Made by a program: the position numbers and the translations under genes
The notes under the pieces: model-generated
Seen by the model: only the letters and a program-made list of their open reading frames with translations
What the model was told of the DNA's origin: nothing
The model's database searches: none
Part shown: positions 23,536-32,376 of the stretch, one piece after another
Position numbering within the stretch: position 1 is the stretch's first letter
How the letters are laid out: each line of letters opens with the position of its first letter
DNA from: SSF26 sp037443945
GTDB taxonomy: Bacteria > Chloroflexota > Anaerolineae > J102
DNA length: 64,000 bases
Direction: 5' to 3'
Assembly (NCBI GenBank): GCA_037443945.1
Contig: JBBINH010000004.1
Span: 62,001 to 126,000 of the forward strand

Positions 23536-24897
23536 TCACACGATGTCAATGCCGTGCCGGTGGGCCTGTCGTCGAATGGCGAGGAGCAGGCCGCCGGTCA
23601 GCGCCATGCCTATACTGCCGAGGACGAAGACGATGGCAAAGTTCGTCCATTGGGCCACGTAGCCGCTGGCAAAGGCGCCGAGGATGGACCCTAAACTGAC
23701 TGCGGTGTTATAGGCGCCCACGGCCGTCCCTTCGTTTCCTTTGGGCGCCAGATGGGCTACGGCCGCATTCCCGCCGACGGCAATGCCGGCCCAACTAAAA
23801 CCGCTGATCCCCTGCAATACGAACAGGGCCAGTTCGGCCGTCCACCCGCGCAAGGCCAGGATGGAAACCAAAGCAAAACCGCCGAATACCCCCACCCGTA
23901 GCCCCACGGCCAGCACCTGAATGCTCATGCTCCCACTCCGGCCGGCGCGACGACCCATCCACCGATAGGAGAGGGTCGCCGCCAGGCTGTTGATCAACCC
24001 CATGATGAACACGCTCACCGTCGTACTGCCCAGCTCCTGACGTTGCCATACGGCGAAAACGGTGTAGGCGAATACCGAAGAGGTGAACAAAACTAGGGTG
24101 GCGAGGTAGTAGGCGATCAACGGCTCGCGCAGCATCCGTAGCCACCAACGTGGTGGCATGCGCCCGGCATGGAGGCTATTCCACGGATGGAGCAACGCAA
24201 CCAGCAGCCGGGATATGTCTTGGGGTCGAGTGGCGCTCAACCGTACGCGCAGAGAATGGGGCTTGGGGGCATAGAGGCGGGAAGTCCACCGCCAGGCCAT
24301 CACCACACTGAGCATGCCCACCAGACCGCTAAACCACCACAGCGAACGTTGGGCCAGGGCGTTGCCCACAAGCGCGGTGACATACCCTATCCAAATCAGG
24401 CCCAGTACCCGTCCTGCCACCACGCCCCAACCGCCGATCTGATTGAAGCGACCGAAGGCCTCTTTCCACTCCTCCTTGGGGATCAGGTCCATGATCAGCG
24501 TGCTGCTCACCGGTGTACCGGCCACGCTCCAGACGCCGAGCAGGACGGTCAGCAACACGAATTGAGAGACATCGCGGCTGAAGCCCATCAACAAGGTGGG
24601 TAGGGCAAAGCCTAAAAAACCGAACGCCAGATAGAACTTGCGTGGACCGATGCGGTCGCTCAACCAGCCCCAGGCCAGGGCAGCCGGTGCGCTCACGGCG
24701 CTGCCCAGGGCACTGATGAGCCCCACCTGGGCTACGGTACCGCCCAGGACTTCGGTAATGAACAACGGCGGCAGGCTGAGGGTGCTGCCGGTAGCCATAC
24801 GCTGGGGGACGACGCTGTAGAACCAGCGTCGCGCCGTTGGCGTCGGTTTACGGATGAGCGCAGAGGAAGTGGACAAGGGAAACCCCGCCAAAAACAC
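23536..24897 (-). CDS. MFS-type transporter
   Basis: This 453-residue integral membrane carrier has about 12 hydrophobic segments in two six-helix halves. The MFS loop 2-3 signature is seen as GWLSDRIGPRKF, and a matching R-G-rich loop (MGRRAGRSG) begins the second half. The central cytoplasmic loop is long and basic. The start used is GTG at 24897; the conserved RRWFYSVVP segment begins some 20 residues later, so a shorter N-terminus is possible. The substrate is unknown. It lies just upstream of the class II aldolase gene. Confidence 0.8.
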   Translation of the reverse strand: MFLAGFPLSTSSALIRKPTPTARRWFYSVVPQRMATGSTLSLPPLFITEVLGGTVAQVGLISALGSAVSAPAALAWGWLSDRIGPRKFYLAFGFLGFALPTLLMGFSRDVSQFVLLTVLLGVWSVAGTPVSSTLIMDLIPKEEWKEAFGRFNQIGGWGVVAGRVLGLIWIGYVTALVGNALAQRSLWWFSGLVGMLSVVMAWRWTSRLYAPKPHSLRVRLSATRPQDISRLLVALLHPWNSLHAGRMPPRWWLRMLREPLIAYYLATLVLFTSSVFAYTVFAVWQRQELGSTTVSVFIMGLINSLAATLSYRWMGRRAGRSGSMSIQVLAVGLRVGVFGGFALVSILALRGWTAELALFVLQGISGFSWAGIAVGGNAAVAHLAPKGNEGTAVGAYNTAVSLGSILGAFASGYVAQWTNFAIVFVLGSIGMALTGGLLLAIRRQAHRHGIDIV

Positions 24898-24965
24898 GTG
24901 GGTAGCAGGTAGCCGGAAACCCGATGACAGGCGCAGGCGTCTTGTCGGGTTCCACCGGCAGCGCT

Positions 24966-26234
24966 TCAGGTGACAAGAGGACGGACATGACGATAGGGTT
25001 CATAGCGTTTCTCGGCGACAATGGTCGCCAGGGCCATAGCAGTCTCATAAAGGTCCGTGAAGGAGGTGTACAGAGGCGCCACGCCGAAACGGATGGTATC
25101 GGGTGGCCGAAAATCGGGCAGGATTCCGAACTCGCGGATCAGGGCCAGATTGATGGCCAGCCCTTCGGCATGTCCCAGGGCAACGTGCGAACCGCGGCGG
25201 TCGGGGTCGCGCGGGGACTGCAGCCGAAAGCCCAACGGAGCCAACATCTCTTCCCAGAGGGCGACGAAATAAGTCGTTTGCCGGACCGATTTGGCACGCA
25301 CGGCCTCCATCCCCACCTCGAGCAGCAAATCCACACCGGGTTCGATCAGGGAGAGACTGACGATGCTCGGGGTCCCGGTCAGAAACCGGCGCAGCCCTGG
25401 GGCCGGACGATAGCTGAGGGCAAAATCGAACACGGAGGCGCTGCCCATCCATCCGCTGATGGGGTTGGCAAGCCACGGCTGAAGGTCACGGTGGATGTAC
25501 AGAAAAGCCGGCGCGCCGGGCCCGCCGTTGAGGTATTTGTAGGTGCAGCCGACGGCCAGATCGGCCCCGGCAGCCGTCAGATCGAGGGGTAGGGCGCCCA
25601 CCGAGTGGCTGAGATCCCATAGGATGAGGGCACCTGCGGCATGGGCCGCCTGGGTCAGCTCGGCCAGGTCGTAGGTGTAACCGCTCTTGAAGGCCGTATG
25701 AGAGAGCACCACCAGGGCGACATCCGTATCCAGCCGTTCCCGGAGGCCTGCCACCGGACCGTGGATGCCGTCCGGCGAAGGCACGATCTCCAGCCGGTGT
25801 CGTCCTCCCAGCAGGCGGATGATGCCTTCCAAGATATACAAGTCGGAAGGGAACTGGAGATCGTCGCTAAGGATGCGATGGCGGTCGGGCCGGTATTGCA
25901 GCGCCGCCACCACGAGTTTGAAGAGATTGACCGAGGTGGAGTCGGCCACGATGACCTCATCGGCTTGCGCGCCGATGAGCCGGGCAATCTTGGCGCCTAC
26001 CCGTTCCGGCGCTTCCAACCAGCCTTCGTTCCAACCCCGGATCAGGCGCTCACCCCACTGTTGGCCTACCACGGCCGTCGCCAGCTCTGCGGTCGCGCGC
26101 GGCAGGCGTCCCAACGAATTGCCGTCCAGATAAATCAGGTCGGGTTCGGCGATGACAAAACGGTCGCGCAGGCCGCGTAGGGGGTCGGCGGCATCCAGCG
26201 CCAGAGCGACATCACGCTGCCCAAGGCGAGTCAT
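24966..26234 (-). CDS. kynU: Kynureninase
   Basis: This 422-residue PLP enzyme of fold type I cleaves L-kynurenine to anthranilate and alanine. YLDGNSLGRLP at the N-terminus, the phosphate-binding ADSTSVNLFK, SHTAFKSG, the Asp in LWDLSHSVGALP and the PLP Lys in CTYKYLNGGPG are all typical. The length matches bacterial KynU. Its start overlaps the stop of the formamidase gene by 4 bases, so it is the last gene of a three-gene operon. Neither tryptophan 2,3-dioxygenase nor genes consuming anthranilate are in the window. Confidence 0.92.
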   Translation of the reverse strand: MTRLGQRDVALALDAADPLRGLRDRFVIAEPDLIYLDGNSLGRLPRATAELATAVVGQQWGERLIRGWNEGWLEAPERVGAKIARLIGAQADEVIVADSTSVNLFKLVVAALQYRPDRHRILSDDLQFPSDLYILEGIIRLLGGRHRLEIVPSPDGIHGPVAGLRERLDTDVALVVLSHTAFKSGYTYDLAELTQAAHAAGALILWDLSHSVGALPLDLTAAGADLAVGCTYKYLNGGPGAPAFLYIHRDLQPWLANPISGWMGSASVFDFALSYRPAPGLRRFLTGTPSIVSLSLIEPGVDLLLEVGMEAVRAKSVRQTTYFVALWEEMLAPLGFRLQSPRDPDRRGSHVALGHAEGLAINLALIREFGILPDFRPPDTIRFGVAPLYTSFTDLYETAMALATIVAEKRYEPYRHVRPLVT

Positions 26235-26860
26235 GGCAGAGTACGAAGGGCGGCTCGCACCGGACTGCCGTCACCGCCGGCGATCTTGAGAGGGAGGGCC
26301 ACCAGTTCGTAAAGACCGTCGCTTACCCCGGCCAGATAGAGCCCTTCGAGGATGGCAATGCCATGCCGTCGCAGGGCATGATGGCCGGGCAGCGCTTTGC
26401 TGGTCATGGCGTCCATCGAGGGTGCCTCGCTGCCGAAAAGCCGAACGCCATACCGGGCCAGATGGGCGGCCAGCGCAGGAGATGGGTAGATGTACGTCTC
26501 GGGAAAGATGCCGGGGTCAGGAGGACCGACGGCCGTCCGCACGAGCAACCGCGGGGCCGCACGCAGGTCGACATGGGCCAGATCGGAGGGTTCCAGGGGG
26601 CCGGCCGTCTTGGTCACCGTGACGACCTGGGCCGGGCCCCAAAACGGCTCCAGATCGAGGGCGGCGATATCGGGACCGGTGGGGTCGAAATGAACAGGCG
26701 CATCCACGTGGGTGCCGGTGTGGGCGCTCATCACCAGGGTGCTCAGGTTAACGGCATCGCCTGCCGCCAGACTGAGGATGACTTCGCGGCGGAAAGGAGT
26801 GTCCCCCGGCCACACGGCCAGGGTCGGTGAGAGGGTGTGGCTGATATCGAAAACGGTCAT
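26231..26860 (-). CDS. kynB: Kynurenine formamidase (arylformamidase)
   Basis: This 209-residue cyclase-family metal hydrolase converts N-formylkynurenine to kynurenine and formate. The family signature HTGTHVDAPVHF supplies the metal-binding His and Asp residues. FDISHTLSP near the start and PGHHALRRHGIAILEGL near the end match KynB. The ATG at 26860 is chosen because it overlaps the upstream stop by 4 bases (ATGA) and starts the conserved region. It sits directly before kynU, so the two successive steps of tryptophan catabolism are co-expressed. Confidence 0.9.
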   Translation of the reverse strand: MTVFDISHTLSPTLAVWPGDTPFRREVILSLAAGDAVNLSTLVMSAHTGTHVDAPVHFDPTGPDIAALDLEPFWGPAQVVTVTKTAGPLEPSDLAHVDLRAAPRLLVRTAVGPPDPGIFPETYIYPSPALAAHLARYGVRLFGSEAPSMDAMTSKALPGHHALRRHGIAILEGLYLAGVSDGLYELVALPLKIAGGDGSPVRAALRTLP

Positions 26861-27864
26861 GAAGTGATGGCGCGCAGTTCGATGGGATGACCGTCGGCAG
26901 CGGCGCGATAAAGGGCCAGGGCGGTTTGCACATGGCCACGCGAGGCCGCCAGCGAGACGTGGGGTGGTTTGCCGTCGAGGATGGCGGCATGCATGTCTTC
27001 GACCTCCGCCAGATACCAGTTCTCGGCGGGAAACGTCAGGATTTGCGGTTCGCCTTCGGCCGGATACCAGGCCATCTCGATGGGGATATCGTCGTAGCCG
27101 GGGATAAAGGGCCGATTGAAGACCAGGCGGCCTTCGGTACCGATGATCTCGGCCATGGTGTAGAAGGGCACCCGGAACGAGCAACCGATCTGGGCCACGG
27201 CTCCGCTTGCGTAGTGCATCTGTCCGGCGAAGACTTCATCGACGCCGGTGTCGCCGATCTGGGCCCGTCCCCACACCTGTTGGGGCAGCATGCCGAGCAT
27301 GAACTGGGCGAAGCTGATAGGATAGACGCCGATATCCCATAAACTGCCGCCGCCTTTGTCCGGGTCCAACCGAATGTTATGGGGTCGGTCGCTGATACGA
27401 AAGCTGAAGTAACCGCGCACCAGGGTGATCTCGCCAAGACGGCCCTCGCGCACCCAGGCCTGGGCCAGTTTGGTCTGCGGGAGATGGAGGTACATAAAGG
27501 CTTCGGCCAGGATACGGTTGTGGGCCTGGGCGGCTGCGGCCATGCGGTCCACTTCGGCCAGCGTGAGGGCCAGCGGCTTTTCGCAAAGGACATGCTTGCC
27601 GGCTTCCAGCGCTCGTATCGTCCACTCGCAATGGAGATGATTGGGCAGGCTGATGTAAACGGCATCCACGGCATCGCTGTTCAGCATCGCCTCGTAGCTG
27701 CCGAAATGGTGGGGGATATTCCAACCGCGGGCATAGGCGGCAGCTGTCTCTGGCTTGCGGCTGGCCACGGCGACAAGTTGACCTCGCGCCGAAGCGCGAA
27801 TGGCAGGGATCAAACGGCGGTTGATACGGGCCGTCGAAAGCAGGCCCCAGCGTACAGAAGTCAT
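26857..27864 (-). CDS. Gfo/Idh/MocA-family oxidoreductase
   Basis: This 335-residue NAD(P)-dependent oxidoreductase has an N-terminal Rossmann domain (WGLLSTARINRR, with a somewhat divergent GxGxxA-like loop, and VAVASRKPE). It is followed by the EKPLALT motif and a C-terminal substrate domain with GGSLWDIGVYPI, where the Asp and Tyr/His regions are catalytic in the family. The preferred substrate is unknown; most members act on sugars, inositols or trans-dihydrodiols. The ATG at 27864 removes a poorly conserved 24-residue extension. It is the first gene of the kynurenine operon, an association that has no textbook explanation. Confidence 0.85.
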   Translation of the reverse strand: MTSVRWGLLSTARINRRLIPAIRASARGQLVAVASRKPETAAAYARGWNIPHHFGSYEAMLNSDAVDAVYISLPNHLHCEWTIRALEAGKHVLCEKPLALTLAEVDRMAAAAQAHNRILAEAFMYLHLPQTKLAQAWVREGRLGEITLVRGYFSFRISDRPHNIRLDPDKGGGSLWDIGVYPISFAQFMLGMLPQQVWGRAQIGDTGVDEVFAGQMHYASGAVAQIGCSFRVPFYTMAEIIGTEGRLVFNRPFIPGYDDIPIEMAWYPAEGEPQILTFPAENWYLAEVEDMHAAILDGKPPHVSLAASRGHVQTALALYRAAADGHPIELRAITS

Positions 27865-28016
27865 GGCAGTAATCCGGTGTTGAAGATGAATGGGGCAAGT
27901 GTACCACGGAGCGGCCGGGGAGGCCACTTTGGCCAATCCCTTGCCTCCTTAAGACGGTTCCGGACGGCGGTTCGGTAGGACAGGTAGGCTAACTGCCCTT
28001 GTATCGACTTTTTGGG

Positions 28017-28022
28017 TATAAT
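28017..28022 (+). promoter_or_regulatory. -10 box upstream of the protein kinase gene
   Basis: A perfect TATAAT lies 32 bases before the chosen kinase start and inside the divergent gap 27865-28054. The expected -35 region (around TGCCCT) is weak, so activation by a regulator is possible. Confidence 0.45.
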
Positions 28023-28054
28023 AGGGCGTATCTTCCCAGCCGTATGAGGGTTTT

Positions 28055-29095
28055 TTGGCTTCCGATCCTGTGGCCGTGACGACTCCATCGCCTCTTTCCC
28101 GCCTCGGGTTGGCGCCGGGTACGGTCCTGCGCGAGCGCTACGAGATTCTGGAACGGATCGGGCAGGGCGGTATGGGCGCCGTATACAAGGCTGCGGATAA
28201 ACGGCTTGTCGGTCGTCTGTGTGCGGTTAAAGAAATCTTGCCGGGTCTGACCGTTTATGCCGAGGAGCTGACCGCCTATCAGGAGCAGTTCTACCAGGAG
28301 GCCAGCCTGCTGGCACAGCTCGATCATCCCAATCTGCCCAAGGTCAGCGATTACTTTTCGGAGGATGGTCGTGAGTACCTGGTGATGGATTACGTGCCCG
28401 GCCGTGATCTGCGTGAGATCATCGAGGAGGCCCGGGTGCGCGGCGTTTTTCTGGACGAAAGTCAGGTTTTGGCATGGGCACGACAGCTCTGCGACACCCT
28501 GGCCTATCTCCATAGTCGCAACCCAGTCATCCTCCATCGCGATATCAAGCCGGCCAACCTCAAGCTGACGCCGAGTGGGCATATCAAATTGGTGGATTTC
28601 GGGCTGGTCAAGGTTCTCAGCGGGGATGAAAATCGTACGGTTACGGTGGTCCAGGGACGAGGCACGGTGGCCTATACGCCGCTGGAGCAATACGGCGGCG
28701 ATGCCAGCCATACCGACGTGCGCAGCGATATCTATGCCCTGGGCGCGACGCTTTACCACCTGCTCACCCTGCGGGCCCCGCTCGATGCCCGGCACCGGTT
28801 TCTGCATCCGGGCAGTCTACCCCCTCCGCGCACGATCAACCCGGCCATTTCGCCTGCGACCGAACAGGCCATTATGGCGGCGATGGCCATGCATCCCGAT
28901 GACCGTCCCGGTTCGATCGAGGATTTCGCCGATCGGCTTTTTGGCCGTTATGATACCGTTACCGTAGGCCAGGTGTTTGTGCCGCGTGAACCGACCTGGG
29001 GCGAAGCCGTGGCGGCCAACAAGCTCCTGGTTGGCATTACCATCCTCTTGTTGCTGCTTGCTTTTATCCTCAGCCTCGGCGGGTCGTTATCATGA
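28055..29095 (+). CDS. Hanks-type Ser/Thr protein kinase
   Basis: The 346-residue kinase has an intact catalytic core: glycine loop GQGGMGAVY, the VAIK-equivalent Lys in CAVKEI, the catalytic loop HRDIKPANL, DFG in LVDFGLV, and an APE-equivalent region reading YTPLEQYGG. A single C-terminal helix (about 322-343) anchors it to the membrane with almost nothing outside, so it has no extracellular sensor domain. The start used is TTG at 28055 behind GAGGG; a GTG at 28070 is also possible. The stop overlaps the next ATG by 4 bases, which ties the kinase to the FHA-domain regulator. Confidence 0.88.
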   Translation: MASDPVAVTTPSPLSRLGLAPGTVLRERYEILERIGQGGMGAVYKAADKRLVGRLCAVKEILPGLTVYAEELTAYQEQFYQEASLLAQLDHPNLPKVSDYFSEDGREYLVMDYVPGRDLREIIEEARVRGVFLDESQVLAWARQLCDTLAYLHSRNPVILHRDIKPANLKLTPSGHIKLVDFGLVKVLSGDENRTVTVVQGRGTVAYTPLEQYGGDASHTDVRSDIYALGATLYHLLTLRAPLDARHRFLHPGSLPPPRTINPAISPATEQAIMAAMAMHPDDRPGSIEDFADRLFGRYDTVTVGQVFVPREPTWGEAVAANKLLVGITILLLLLAFILSLGGSLS

Positions 29096-29748
29096 GCATG
29101 CAACCGGAAGTCGCTATGGTGATCCTCCTCGATAGCGAGGGCGAAGGTCGGCGCTGGGCTTTGGACCGCGAACGCCTGGAGATCGGCCGCGATCCAAGCT
29201 GTGACATTCTGCTACCCGACCGTGTGGTCTCCCGGCATCACGCCATCATCGAGCGTTGCGAAGAGGGCTATGTGCTTAGGGATAACGGCTCGAAAAACGG
29301 CACCTTTGTCAATGGCGAACCGGTGAACGATGGTCATCTGTTGCGAGATGGTGATGAAATCCAAATCGCCTTGCGTTTTCGCCTGATTTTTGTGGCAGCC
29401 GGGGCAACGGCGCCCTTGAGTCCGCCACCGACGGAAGCCGGCAGCGGCGGTCTGCGCCTAGATGACACCCGACGCACGGTCGAGCTGCGCGGCAAAGTGC
29501 TTGATCCACCGCTTTCGGCGGCCCAATATCGGTTGTTATCGTTGTTGATGCAGGCCAACGGGGCCGTGGTCGATCGCGATCAGATCGTAAGAAGTGTATG
29601 GCCGGATGTCGAAAGCGCCGGTGTAACCGAACAGGCCATCGATGCGTTGGTGCGCCGTCTGCGCGAGCGTCTGGCCGAGCTGGAACCCAACCATCAGTAC
29701 ATCATCACCGTGCGCGGGCATGGCTTTCGTTTTGAAAATCCGGCCTGA
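29092..29748 (+). CDS. FHA domain-winged helix transcriptional regulator
   Basis: The 218-residue protein has an N-terminal FHA domain (about 10-100) with the phosphothreonine-binding pattern IGRDPSCDI, VSRHHAII and DNGSKNGTFVNG. A C-terminal OmpR/EmbR-type winged helix (about 125-215: LSAAQYRLLSLL ... ITVRGHGFRF) follows. It probably binds DNA and is recruited or switched by the product of the overlapping kinase gene, like EmbR with PknH although the domain order is reversed. Targets are unknown. Confidence 0.85.
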   Translation: MSMQPEVAMVILLDSEGEGRRWALDRERLEIGRDPSCDILLPDRVVSRHHAIIERCEEGYVLRDNGSKNGTFVNGEPVNDGHLLRDGDEIQIALRFRLIFVAAGATAPLSPPPTEAGSGGLRLDDTRRTVELRGKVLDPPLSAAQYRLLSLLMQANGAVVDRDQIVRSVWPDVESAGVTEQAIDALVRRLRERLAELEPNHQYIITVRGHGFRFENPA

Positions 29749-29831
29749 TCGGGGGCGCCCGCCCTCCTTGAAAGGCCCCAAGCGTGTGTCTGGCGAGCTC
29801 CCTGCACTCTTGCGCCTGCGTTGCCTCCGAC

Positions 29832-31007
29832 ATGACTTCGCTCGCTTTGTATCTCCATATCCCCTTTTGTCGGCGTAAATGTCCCTACTGCGATTTCAAC
29901 ACCTACGCCGGTCGTGAGGGGCGCTACGCAGCCTATGCGCAGGCCCTGGCCACCGATCTGGCCCGCGAGGGCTTGCGCCGGGGGCGCCCGGAAGTGCGCA
30001 CGGTTTTCGTCGGCGGCGGCACTCCCACGGTGTTGGCGCCGGCGCAGTTGGAGAGGATTTGGTCGGGTTTGCAGCAGGGCTTTCGTCTGTTGCCCCAGGC
30101 CGAGATCACGGTAGAGGCCAATCCGGGTACGGTTGACCGCGAACGTTTCCAGGTCTTACGGCGGTTGGGCGTCAACCGGCTGAGTCTAGGGGTGCAGTCG
30201 TTCGACGCCGACGAGCTGCGCTTTTTGGGCCGCATCCACGATGTCGACGACGCCGTCGTCGCCGTGAATTTGGCCCGCCGTGTGGGTTTCACCAATATCA
30301 ATCTCGACCTGATATTCGGCCTGCCCAACCAGAATCCCCAGACCTGGGCGCGCAACCTGGAACGGGCGCTTGCCCTGGCGCCGGAGCATCTTTCCCTGTA
30401 TAGCCTCACCGTAGAAGAGGGCACGCCGCTGGCGACATGGGTGGCCCAGGGGCGGGTGCCTGCGCCCGATCCTGACCTGGCAGCCGAGCTGTACGAACTG
30501 GCCTGTGAGCGGTTGGAAAGGGCGGGCTATCATCACTACGAGATCTCGAACTGGGCCCGGGGTCCGTTGGAAGCCGACGGTTTGCCCCGGTTTGCCTCGC
30601 GCCACAATCTGGTCTATTGGCGGAACGAGGCCTATCTCGGTTTCGGCCCGGGCGCCCACAGCCATGAGAACGGCCGGCGTTGGGCCATCATCTCGGCACC
30701 GGAGGACTACATGCGCAGCGTCACCGTCGGTCCACCTCCGTGCGCGTTTGAGGAAATCCTCTCACCGGCCCTGGTCATGGGCGAAACGATGATGTTGGGC
30801 TTGCGTCTGGTCGAGGTGGGTGTCTCTCGCGAGGTGTTTCGACAGCGTTTTGGTTGCGATATCGCCGAAGTCTACGGACAGGTTCTGGCCGAGTTCGGCG
30901 CACGCGGTTTGTTGGAGGTGACACCGGAGCGGGTACGGCTCAGCCGTCGGGGCTGGTTACTGGGGAATCGGGTGTTTGCCGCCTTCCTACCGGATGAAAC
31001 GGAATGA
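29832..31007 (+). CDS. hemW: HemW-type radical SAM protein (haem chaperone)
   Basis: The protein has 391 residues. LYLHIPFCRRKCPYCDF contains the CxxxCxxC cluster motif, and GGGTPTVL, LGVQSFD and NLDLIFGLP are typical of the HemN/HemW family. The length and the absence of the N-terminal HemN extension favour HemW, which transfers haem to respiratory proteins, over the true coproporphyrinogen dehydrogenase. Older annotations often call it HemN. The ATG at 29832 begins the conserved region. Haem delivery would suit the cytochrome-rich genome, but no direct link to the locus at 35-16235 is visible. Confidence 0.88.
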   Translation: MTSLALYLHIPFCRRKCPYCDFNTYAGREGRYAAYAQALATDLAREGLRRGRPEVRTVFVGGGTPTVLAPAQLERIWSGLQQGFRLLPQAEITVEANPGTVDRERFQVLRRLGVNRLSLGVQSFDADELRFLGRIHDVDDAVVAVNLARRVGFTNINLDLIFGLPNQNPQTWARNLERALALAPEHLSLYSLTVEEGTPLATWVAQGRVPAPDPDLAAELYELACERLERAGYHHYEISNWARGPLEADGLPRFASRHNLVYWRNEAYLGFGPGAHSHENGRRWAIISAPEDYMRSVTVGPPPCAFEEILSPALVMGETMMLGLRLVEVGVSREVFRQRFGCDIAEVYGQVLAEFGARGLLEVTPERVRLSRRGWLLGNRVFAAFLPDETE

Positions 31008-31143
31008 CGCGGCCGGTTTGCAGCGGGTTGGCACCGGCGACCGGATGCGGTTATGATCCGGAGGCGTTCTTCGTCGGGCGGCATTGCCGGTCCGGGTTTT
31101 CGGTCCCTATCGCCCCGGTTTTCTCGGCTTCCGGAGGGATGCC

Positions 31144-32337
31144 ATGATTTTCGATCTCGTCTTTGAAGGCGGCGGTGCCAAAGGTATGAGCTTTGTCGGG
31201 GCCCTGGAGGCCTTCCAGGCACGCGGGCTGCGCTATGGTCGTTTGATGGGCACTTCGGCCGGCGCCATTATCGCCACTTCGCTGGCCGCAGGCTACACCA
31301 TCTCCGAAATCTACGAGGCCCTCAACGAGACGACGGCAGACGGTCAACCGGTGTTTGCCACGTTTCTGGCGCCGCCGCGCCCCTTCACCGAATCGGAGCT
31401 GGAGGCCAGCTCGCTACGCCGTTTTCTGGCCAGGGTGAACGTGCCCTTCCTGCCCGATTTCCTGGAACAACGGCTGGACGAGGCGATCGTGCGGGTTCTG
31501 GCGGGCGAACGATGGCGCGGGCTGTTGGCCTTTATCGAGCGCGGGGGCTGGTATTCGGCCGACCCCTTTGTGGCCTGGTTGCAACGCCGCCTCGATCAAG
31601 GCGAGTACAACGGGCATCCGCGGCGTTTCAGCGGCATGACACTGGCAGAGTTTTACCGGGCCACCGGTTACGATCTCACCCTCATCGCTGCCGATATCAC
31701 TGCGAACAGGATGTTGGTGCTCAACCACCGCACGGCGCCCGATCTGCCGGTGGTATGGGCCGCGCGGATGTCCATGAGCGTACCGCTGCTTTGGGAAGAG
31801 GTGCTATGGCAACGGGAATGGGGGTTGTATCGCGGTTGCGATCTGAGCGGACATGCCATTGTGGACGGCGGACTTTTGTCCAACTTTCCCATCGAGTTGT
31901 TCCTTTCGCAGGCGCCTCAGGTGACGGCCGTCATGGGAACGGGGCAGGGGCATGAGGTCCTGGGCTTTCTGATCGACGAGGATCTGCCGGTTCCGGGTGC
32001 ACCACCGCGTTTGCCCGCCGATGGGGATGGATTGAACCTAACGGAGCTGAACACGGTGCAGCGGCTGAAGCGTCTTGTGGATACGGCCATTCAGGCCCAC
32101 GATAAGGCCGTGATCGAGGCCTTCGCCCATCTCGTTGTACGTCTGCCGGCACAGGGCTATGGCACAACCGAATTTGCCATGCCTCCGGAACGACGCCATG
32201 CCCTGATTGCTGCCGCCCGCGCGGTAACCCAGGCCTATTTGGATCGGCGCCTGGGTCCCATCGCCGGTGGGGAGGTCGAACCGTTGGACCCGGAAACCCT
32301 GGCTACAAAGCAGGCGCTGCGATGGTTGACCGAATGA
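31144..32337 (+). CDS. Patatin-like phospholipase
   Basis: The 397-residue protein has the patatin fold: oxyanion loop FEGGGAKG, nucleophile elbow GTSAG, and the catalytic Asp in VDGGLLSNFP. The Ser-Asp dyad would hydrolyse acyl esters of lipids. There is no signal peptide. The ATG at 31144 is preceded by GGAGGGATGCC. The segments between the core motifs are longer than in compact bacterial patatins. The gene appears to stand alone between HemW and the convergent aminotransferase. Confidence 0.85.
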   Translation: MIFDLVFEGGGAKGMSFVGALEAFQARGLRYGRLMGTSAGAIIATSLAAGYTISEIYEALNETTADGQPVFATFLAPPRPFTESELEASSLRRFLARVNVPFLPDFLEQRLDEAIVRVLAGERWRGLLAFIERGGWYSADPFVAWLQRRLDQGEYNGHPRRFSGMTLAEFYRATGYDLTLIAADITANRMLVLNHRTAPDLPVVWAARMSMSVPLLWEEVLWQREWGLYRGCDLSGHAIVDGGLLSNFPIELFLSQAPQVTAVMGTGQGHEVLGFLIDEDLPVPGAPPRLPADGDGLNLTELNTVQRLKRLVDTAIQAHDKAVIEAFAHLVVRLPAQGYGTTEFAMPPERRHALIAAARAVTQAYLDRRLGPIAGGEVEPLDPETLATKQALRWLTE

Positions 32338-32376
32338 AGCGGCCGGCCATCCGGCCGACATTCCTCCACAAGGAGG

